Source: Kitasatospora mediocidica KCTC 9733 (GTDB lineage Bacteria; Actinomycetota; Actinomycetes; Streptomycetales; Streptomycetaceae). From it: a stretch of DNA of 64,000 bases. The stretch lies in NCBI RefSeq assembly GCF_000744225.1, contig NZ_JQLN01000005.1, forward strand, positions 2,627,001 to 2,691,000, in the 5' to 3' direction. The translations under genes and the position numbers were made by a program. Below, in pieces: positions 58,954 through 64,000 of this stretch. The notes beneath the pieces are model-generated. The model saw nothing but the letters and a program-made list of their open reading frames with translations. It was not told the DNA's origin and did not search any database. Position 1 is the first letter of the stretch. Each line of letters starts with the position of its first letter.

Positions 58954-60111
58954 ATGGCGAGCAGTTCGGACTTCGACCTCTTCCGTCTCTCGGAGGAGCA
59001 CGACATGCTCCGGGAGGCGGTGCGCTCGCTCGCCGAGGCCAAGATCGCCCCCTTCGCGGCGGACGTCGACGAGCACAGCCGTTTCCCGCAGGAGGCGCTG
59101 GACGCCCTGCAGGCCAACGACCTGCACGCGGTGCACGTCCCGGAGGAGTACGGCGGCGCCGGCGCCGACGCGCTGGCCACCGTGATCGTGATCGAGGAGA
59201 TCTCCCGGGTCTGCGCGTCCTCCTCGCTCATCCCGGCCGTCAACAAGCTCGGCTCGCTCCCGGTCCAGCTCTCCGGTTCCGAGGAGCTGAAGCAGAAGTA
59301 CCTGGGCGCGCTGGCCCGTGGCGAGGGCATGTTCTCGTACTGCCTCTCCGAGCCGGACGCCGGTTCGGACGCCGCCGGGATGAAGACCCGCGCGGTGCGT
59401 GACGGTGACTTCTGGGTGCTCAACGGCGTCAAGCGCTGGATCACCAACGCGGGCGTCTCGGAGTTCTACACCGTCATGGCGGTCACCGACCCCGAGAAGC
59501 GCTCCAAGGGCATCTCGGCCTTCGTGGTCGAGAAGGGCGACGAGGGCGTCTCCTTCGGCGCGCCGGAGAAGAAGCTCGGCATCAAGGGCTCGCCGACCCG
59601 CGAGGTCTACCTGGACAACGTCCGGATCCCCGCCGACCGCATGATCGGCGAGGAGGGCACCGGCTTCGCCACCGCGATGAAGACCCTGGACCACACCCGC
59701 GTCACCATCGCCGCGCAGGCCATCGGCATCGCCCAGGGCGCGCTCGACTACGCCGCCGGCTACGTCAAGGAGCGCAAGCAGTTCGGCAAGCCGATCGGCG
59801 ACTTCCAGGGCATCCAGTTCATGCTCGCCGACATGGCGATGAAGCTCGAGGCCGCCCGCCAGCTGACCTACGCCGCCGCCGCCAAGTCGCAGCGCACCGA
59901 CAGCGACCTGACGTTCTTCGGTGCCGCCGCCAAGTGCTTCGCCTCGGACGTCGCGATGGAGGTCACCACCGACGCCGTCCAGCTCCTCGGCGGCTACGGC
60001 TACACCCGTGACTACCCGCTGGAGCGCATGATGCGCGACGCGAAGATCACCCAGATCTACGAGGGCACCAACCAGGTCCAGCGCATCGTGATGGCCCGCA
60101 ACCTGCCGTAA
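58954..60111 (+). CDS. Acyl-CoA dehydrogenase
   Basis: A 385-residue FAD-dependent dehydrogenase. Family signatures are FSYCLSEPDAGSDAAGMKT, FWVLNGVKRWITNAG, GFATAMKTLDHTRVTIAAQAIGIAQGALD, LGGYGYTRDYPLERMMRDAK and the catalytic-Glu region IYEGTNQVQRIVMAR. It introduces a trans-2 double bond into short- or branched-chain acyl-CoA. Chain preference cannot be assigned here. Start ATG 58954 with AAAGGGG upstream. Monocistronic, ending at a strong hairpin. Confidence 0.95.
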   Translation: MASSSDFDLFRLSEEHDMLREAVRSLAEAKIAPFAADVDEHSRFPQEALDALQANDLHAVHVPEEYGGAGADALATVIVIEEISRVCASSSLIPAVNKLGSLPVQLSGSEELKQKYLGALARGEGMFSYCLSEPDAGSDAAGMKTRAVRDGDFWVLNGVKRWITNAGVSEFYTVMAVTDPEKRSKGISAFVVEKGDEGVSFGAPEKKLGIKGSPTREVYLDNVRIPADRMIGEEGTGFATAMKTLDHTRVTIAAQAIGIAQGALDYAAGYVKERKQFGKPIGDFQGIQFMLADMAMKLEAARQLTYAAAAKSQRTDSDLTFFGAAAKCFASDVAMEVTTDAVQLLGGYGYTRDYPLERMMRDAKITQIYEGTNQVQRIVMARNLP

Positions 60112-60134
60112 CGGCGGGCGAGTCGCACAGCGCG

Positions 60135-60168
60135 CGGCCCCCACTTCGCAACCGCGAGGTGGGGGCCG
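60135..60168 (+). terminator. Hairpin terminator after acyl-CoA dehydrogenase
   Basis: A 15-bp stem with one G-U pair (60135-60149 with 60154-60168), loop AACC, followed by GTTTCGT. Confidence 0.85.
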
Positions 60169-60272
60169 TTTCGTGTGTTCGGGCCGAGGTGTGTGAAGTC
60201 GGCTCCCGGGGAGGGGGCTTCGGGCGACGATGGAGGGGGACGCGTCTGCCGGGAGCACGAGGAGCACGAGCG

Positions 60273-60542
60273 ATGAGCCACACACCACCGCCAGGAGCGT
60301 CCGGGCCGTCGTACCCCGGCGGCCGGCGCGGCACCCGTGGGCCTCGCAAGGGCAACCGGCCGCCGCCGCCCCCCGCATCGCCGCCGCCGGCCGCAGGAGA
60401 CGAGGAGCCGCACATCGTGAGTCCGCAACTGCCGCCCAGCCAGCCACCGACGGACCTGCCGGGCGGCAAACCCGCACCGCCGCCCGGCCCCGCCCAGCCG
60501 CCGCCCCCGGGCCGTCCGCCGGTGCGGCCGCCCGGCGAGTGA
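60273..60542 (+). CDS. Small proline-rich protein (hypothetical)
   Basis: 89 residues, about a third Pro, with Gly and Arg and no hydrophobic helix: starts MSHTPPPGASG and ends RPPVRPPGE. GAGGAG lies ten bases before the ATG, and codons end in G/C. It is low-complexity, disordered and of unknown function. Because any Pro-rich frame in such DNA scores as coding, this remains tentative. Confidence 0.4.
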   Translation: MSHTPPPGASGPSYPGGRRGTRGPRKGNRPPPPPASPPPAAGDEEPHIVSPQLPPSQPPTDLPGGKPAPPPGPAQPPPPGRPPVRPPGE

Positions 60543-60548
60543 GCCTCG

Positions 60549-60776
60549 GCCGGTCGGTCTTAGATCGACCGGCAAATGGTGGGCGGCGTCGCGGCCCGAT
60601 GGCTCTCTCCCCCAGCCTTCGGCCGGGAGGTGCCCCCTGACGGCTTCTCCTCAGTCACCGCAGCTCCGCTGCTGCTCCCTCGTCGGCACCGCCCAGACTC
60701 GGCCCTCGACCCTCCCCCAGCCTTCGGCCGGGGAGACCCCCTTCTTCCTCCACCCACCATTTGCCGGTCGGTCTTA
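60549..60776. repeat. MITE-like composite repeat structure
   Basis: A 228-bp segment bounded by a 14-bp direct repeat GCCGGTCGGTCTTA (60549-60562, 60763-60776). Inside is an 18-bp inverted repeat CGACCGGCAAATGGTGGG (60566-60583) with its complement at 60753-60770. The interior has two copies of CCCCCAGCCTTCGGCCGGG (near 60611 and 60715), a hairpin-forming motif widespread in streptomycete intergenic DNA. No coding content. The right direct repeat contains the LytR-family stop codon. Confidence 0.6.
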
Positions 60777-62165
60777 GGAGAACTCGGGGACCGTGGTGTC
60801 GTTCTTGATCGCGTCGAAGACCTGCTTCGACTTCACCGGGTCCCACTTGACCGCCGACTCCCCGGTGGAGGTGTGGTAGTTGGCGTTGCCGATCGGGATG
60901 GTGATGCTCTTTCCGCTGCCGCCGCTGACCCCCTTCATCGCGTCGAAGAGCGAGGCGAGGTCGGTCAGTCCGGTGTTGTCGTCGACGATCAGCGTGCCGA
61001 GGCCGGAGCTGATCAGCGGGTAGAGGGTGAACGGGTCGAGCAGGGTGCCCGGCGTCGCCGCCTGGTGGGCGAGGGCGGAGAGGAACTTCTGCTGGTTCTT
61101 CATCCGGCCCAGGTCCTGGTCGGCCATCTGGTGGCGCTGGCGGACGAAGGCGAGTGACTGGGTGCCGTTCAGGGTCTGGCAGCCGGCCTTCAGGTTGAGG
61201 CCGGAGTCCTGGTCCTGGATGGCCTGGTCGATACACATGTGGACGCCGCCGACCGCGTCCACGATGCCGGCGAACCCGGCGAAGCCGACCTCGGCGTAGT
61301 GGTCGATGTGGAGGCCGGTGTTGGTCTCCACGGTGCGCACCAGCAGGCTGCCGCCGCCGTTGTTGAAGGCCGAGTTGATCTTGGACGTGGTGGCCGGGAT
61401 GGTCTTGCCGCTGCCCGAGGTGTCCAGGTGCGCGGGGATCGGCACCCAGGAGTCGCGCGGGATGCTCATCAGGGTGTTCCCGGCCGAGCCGATGTGCAGG
61501 ATCATCATCGAGTCGCTGCGCTTGCCGGTGTCGGTACCCGTGTGCATGTCGATCTTCTGGGTGTCGCTCAGGCCGTCCCGGCTGTCCGAGCCGACGATCA
61601 GCCAGTTGGTGCCCTTGCCGGCGGCCGGGCGGCCGTCGTAGCCGGCGAGGACGTTCTGCTGGTTCAGCTTGGAGTCGGCCCAGAAGTAGGTCCCGACGGC
61701 GGTCACCAGCACGGCGGTGACCAGCGCCAGCACGGTCACCTTGATCTTGCGCCGACGCGGCCAGCGCGAGCGGGACCCACCGCCGGCCGGTGGGCGGGGT
61801 CCGCGCGGTCCCTGCGGGTCCTGCGGCCCGCGCGGCGCGCCGGGGCCGCCCGGTGCGGCCGCCGGGTTCGCGTACGGGTTCCCGGCGGGGTTCGCGTACC
61901 CGCCGGGCCGAGGTCCGGCCGGGCGGGGCACGCCCGGCGCCGCCGGTGCCCCCGGGCCGCGCGGGTTGAGCGACGGCGGCAGCGCCGGCTCGGCGCCGTT
62001 GCCCTGGCGGCCGACCTGACCGGCCGGACCGAACTGACCGGCCGGACCGACCTGACCCGCCGGGCCGACCTGACCCGCCGGACCGAACTGGCCGGCCGGG
62101 CCGCCGTCGGGGCCGCCGTACCCACTGCCACCGCCGCTCGGGCGGCCCTCCTGCCACGTGTTCAT
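60774..62165 (-). CDS. LytR-CpsA-Psr family cell-wall ligase
   Basis: 463 residues. A long Pro/Gly/Gln-rich cytoplasmic N-terminus includes collagen-like GPAGQ repeats (residues 27-52). A transmembrane helix spans about 141-162. The extracellular LCP domain has the pyrophosphate-lipid site residues in IVGSDSRDG, RSDSMMILHIG, SIPRDSWVPIP and FVRQRHQMADQDLGRMKNQQKFL. LCP enzymes attach teichoic acids, polysaccharides or arabinogalactan to peptidoglycan. Its 3' end lies at a MITE-like repeat. ATG start at 62165. Confidence 0.92.
   Translation of the reverse strand: MNTWQEGRPSGGGSGYGGPDGGPAGQFGPAGQVGPAGQVGPAGQFGPAGQVGRQGNGAEPALPPSLNPRGPGAPAAPGVPRPAGPRPGGYANPAGNPYANPAAAPGGPGAPRGPQDPQGPRGPRPPAGGGSRSRWPRRRKIKVTVLALVTAVLVTAVGTYFWADSKLNQQNVLAGYDGRPAAGKGTNWLIVGSDSRDGLSDTQKIDMHTGTDTGKRSDSMMILHIGSAGNTLMSIPRDSWVPIPAHLDTSGSGKTIPATTSKINSAFNNGGGSLLVRTVETNTGLHIDHYAEVGFAGFAGIVDAVGGVHMCIDQAIQDQDSGLNLKAGCQTLNGTQSLAFVRQRHQMADQDLGRMKNQQKFLSALAHQAATPGTLLDPFTLYPLISSGLGTLIVDDNTGLTDLASLFDAMKGVSGGSGKSITIPIGNANYHTSTGESAVKWDPVKSKQVFDAIKNDTTVPEFS
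62010..62087 (-). repeat. Tandem 15-bp repeats encoding GPAGQ units
   Basis: About five units of a 15-bp repeat in the LytR-family gene encode GPAGQ(V/F), a short collagen-like stretch in the predicted cytoplasmic N-terminus. The copy number is likely to vary. Confidence 0.7.
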
Positions 62166-62484
62166 GTCCCAGAGGATGCCCGATCCAAGGCCTCCCGAGT
62201 CGTCCCGAGCCGCTCACCAGGGCGCTTGTAGCAGAGTTGATGCAGGGATGCGATGGTTCCGGCGCATGGTCACCGCCCCGGCGCACGGGCTCTTACGGGA
62301 GGACCCTGAGCCGCCGGTCCGGGACCCCTAGGGGACGCCGTCGCGGACCCGTACCTCCACCCCCGTCCTGGTTCCTCCCGGCGGATGACGACCGCCTGAC
62401 CTGCACGGCCTAGGTTGGAGGCATCCGCTCAACCTGGTGTGACACGGGGGTGGGGGCGGGGGACCACAGACCTAGGAGCGCCCA
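62166..62484. other. Divergent intergenic region (LytR gene / ABC transporter)
   Basis: 319 bases without a gene. It must carry promoters for both divergent units. I see no clear -10/-35 pair; the only feature is a G-rich run just before the ABC start (GGGGGTGGGGGCGGGGG, 62449-62463). Confidence 0.4.
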
Positions 62485-63273
62485 GTGACGACTGCTACCG
62501 CAGCCGTGCAGACATCAGAGAACCCCGGCGGACCGTCCGCCAACGCCGCCTCCGCACGGCTGGTGACCAAGGCGTACGGCTCGGGCGAGACCCGCGTCAC
62601 GGCGCTCGACGCGGTCGACGTCGACATCCAGCGCGGCCGCTTCACCGCGATCATGGGCCCGTCGGGCTCCGGTAAGTCCACCCTGATGCACTGCCTGGCC
62701 GGGCTGGACACCGTCACCGAGGGCCGGATCTGGATCGGCGACACCGAGATCACCGGTCTCAAGGACAAGCAGCTGACCAAGCTGCGCCGGGACAAGATCG
62801 GCTTCATCTTCCAGTCCTTCAACCTGCTCCCCACGCTCAACGCGCTGGAGAACATCACGCTGCCGATGGACATAGCGGGCCGCAAGGCCGACCAGGCCTG
62901 GCTGGAGCAGGTGGTGGAGACCGTCGGTCTGGCCGACCGGCTCAAGCACCGCCCCACCCAGCTCTCCGGCGGCCAGCAGCAGCGTGTCGCGGTCGCCCGG
63001 GCGCTGGCGGCCCGCCCGGAGATCATCTTCGGTGACGAGCCGACCGGAAACCTGGACTCGCGCTCCGGCTCCGAGGTGCTGACCTTCCTGCGCCGCTCGG
63101 TGGACGAGCTCGCGCAGACCATCGTCATGGTCACCCACGACCCGGTCGCGGCCGGTTACGCGGACCGCGTGCTCTTCCTCGCCGACGGCGTGATCGTCGA
63201 CGAGATGCACGCCCCGACCGCCGACTCCGTCCTCGAACGCATGCGCCGTTTCGACGGCAAGCGCACCAGCTGA
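62485..63273 (+). CDS. MacB/LolD-type ABC transporter ATP-binding protein
   Basis: 262 residues. Walker A is GPSGSGKSTLMH (about residue 59), the Q-loop is GFIFQSFNLLPTLNALENI, the signature is LSGGQQQRVAVARALA, and Walker B is IIFGDEPTGNLDS, then VTHDP. The QSFNLLP and DEPTGNLDS wording is typical of the MacB/LolD/FtsE class that works with FtsX-like permeases on envelope processes rather than classical uptake. The FtsX-like permease follows 15 bases later. GTG start. Confidence 0.94.
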   Translation: MTTATAAVQTSENPGGPSANAASARLVTKAYGSGETRVTALDAVDVDIQRGRFTAIMGPSGSGKSTLMHCLAGLDTVTEGRIWIGDTEITGLKDKQLTKLRRDKIGFIFQSFNLLPTLNALENITLPMDIAGRKADQAWLEQVVETVGLADRLKHRPTQLSGGQQQRVAVARALAARPEIIFGDEPTGNLDSRSGSEVLTFLRRSVDELAQTIVMVTHDPVAAGYADRVLFLADGVIVDEMHAPTADSVLERMRRFDGKRTS

Positions 63274-63288
63274 GCCGGGGGCCCACTC

Positions 63289-64000
63289 ATGCTGCTCAAG
63301 CTGTCACTGCGGAGCTTCCTCGCCCACAAGGGCCGGATGGTGCTCTCCCTGATCGCGGTGGTGCTCTCGGTCGCCTTCGTCTCCGGCACCCTGGTCTTCT
63401 CCAACACCGCGACCGCCACCTTCGACAAGCTCTTCGCCTCCACCGCCTCCGACGTCGCGGTGCAGCCGAAGACCGACAAGCTCTCCGCCGGCCAGGACCA
63501 GGGCGGAAAGACCCCGGTCATCCCGGCCGGCCAGGTCGCCGAGGTCGCGGCCCAGCCCGGCGTGAAGTCGGCCACCGGCGAGGTCATGGTGGAGAACGCC
63601 ACCCTGGTCAACCCGGCGACCAACAAGTCGGTCGGTCCGACGTCCGGCGCACCGACCCTGGTCGGCGCCTGGACGCCGACCCCGGGCAACCCGCTCACGA
63701 TCACCTCGGGACAGGCTCCGCGGGACTCCTCGCAGATCATGCTCGACGCGGACACCGCCAAGAAGGCCAAGCTCGGCCTGGGCAGCCCGCTGCGGGTGAT
63801 CACCACGATCGGCAGCTACGACTTCACCGTCTCCGGCATCGCCACCTTCACCACCACCAACCCCGGCGCGGCGATGGCCTTCACCGACGTGCCGACCGCC
63901 CAGCGTGACCTGCTCGGCAGCGCCGACTTCACCTCGATCGAGACCTACGGCGACGGCAGCCGCAGCAACGACCAGCTGAAGGCCGAGATCGCGAGCGCGG
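63289..64000 (+). CDS. FtsX-like ABC transporter permease (3' end outside window)
   Basis: The first ~237 residues. An N-terminal amphipathic stretch MLLKLSLRSFLAHKGRM leads into a transmembrane helix (VLSLIAVVLSVAFVSGTLVF). A large MacB-type periplasmic core domain follows, with FDKLFASTASDVAV, VEVAAQPGVKSATGEV-like and GTPLRVITTIGSYDFTVSGI-like segments. It is cut by the window edge, so the remaining helices are unseen. It forms an exporter or mechanotransmission pair with the upstream ATPase. Confidence 0.92.
   Translation, partial: MLLKLSLRSFLAHKGRMVLSLIAVVLSVAFVSGTLVFSNTATATFDKLFASTASDVAVQPKTDKLSAGQDQGGKTPVIPAGQVAEVAAQPGVKSATGEVMVENATLVNPATNKSVGPTSGAPTLVGAWTPTPGNPLTITSGQAPRDSSQIMLDADTAKKAKLGLGSPLRVITTIGSYDFTVSGIATFTTTNPGAAMAFTDVPTAQRDLLGSADFTSIETYGDGSRSNDQLKAEIASA

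Noticed and set aside
60159..60272. N-terminal extension of the proline-rich protein
   Set aside because: It overlaps the acyl-CoA dehydrogenase terminator and is not protein-like; the later ATG has a ribosome site.
62010..62087. CRISPR-like array
   Set aside because: The 15-bp units are contiguous and in frame within a gene; there are no spacers and no cas genes.

Overview
The window is high-GC DNA (roughly 72% G+C by eye) with G/C-ending codons, GTG/TTG starts, GGAGG-type ribosome sites and strong intercistronic hairpins. Gene content and order (afsQ1/Q2/Q3-sigQ, deoC, a sugar phosphomutase with a purine nucleoside phosphorylase, accA2, maf, accE-pccB, birA, cya, hutH) match from memory the SCO4905-SCO4932 stretch of Streptomyces coelicolor. 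The organism is therefore a chromosomal Streptomycetaceae (Streptomyces or Kitasatospora type). No tRNA, rRNA, CRISPR array or transposase was seen.

Region by region: 0-5.6 kb holds a partial secreted protein, a PspC protein, a VanZ protein and the AfsQ1/AfsQ2 two-component system with its lipoprotein and the divergent sigma factor SigQ. A near-perfect AfsQ1 box sits between the two divergent units. 5.7-10.7 kb has a Uma2-type protein, a small kinase, two aldehyde dehydrogenase-like genes and deoC. 10.8-13.8 kb has a TetR regulator, a two-gene ABC exporter and a PH-domain membrane protein. 13.8-16.5 kb carries the nucleoside catabolism pair (phosphomutase, purine nucleoside phosphorylase). 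deoC and the phosphorylase share an identical 12-bp palindrome just upstream of their starts. 17-27.9 kb runs through a flavoprotein disulfide reductase-like enzyme, a DeoR regulator, acyl-CoA carboxylase subunits (accA2, accE, pccB), Maf, a 41-residue membrane protein, BirA and an adenylate cyclase. 28-34.5 kb has a GGDEF protein, FdhD, HutH and an RpiR regulator.

34.9-42 kb is the most distinctive accessory segment: a KS-AT polyketide synthase, an ACP fused to a PLP-dependent alpha-oxoamine synthase, and an MMPL exporter. It looks like a three-gene system to make a lipid-like amino ketone and export it. A one-base slip in a C run appears to have split what may originally have been one KS-AT-ACP-AONS polypeptide. 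42-47.6 kb is the rest of histidine degradation (hutU, an M20 amidohydrolase, hutF, hutI), far from hutH and with a different candidate operator.

48-53.2 kb holds a small secreted protein, a POT peptide transporter and a two-component system that has been interrupted. A yefM-yoeB toxin-antitoxin module lies between the response regulator and the kinase, and the last 16 bp of the regulator gene are duplicated on the far side. 53-64 kb returns to ordinary chromosome: GtrA, purK-purE, an M19 dipeptidase, a CoA-binding protein, UDP-glucose dehydrogenase, acyl-CoA dehydrogenase, a MITE-like 228-bp repeat structure, a LytR-CpsA-Psr protein and the start of a MacB-like ABC exporter that runs off the window.
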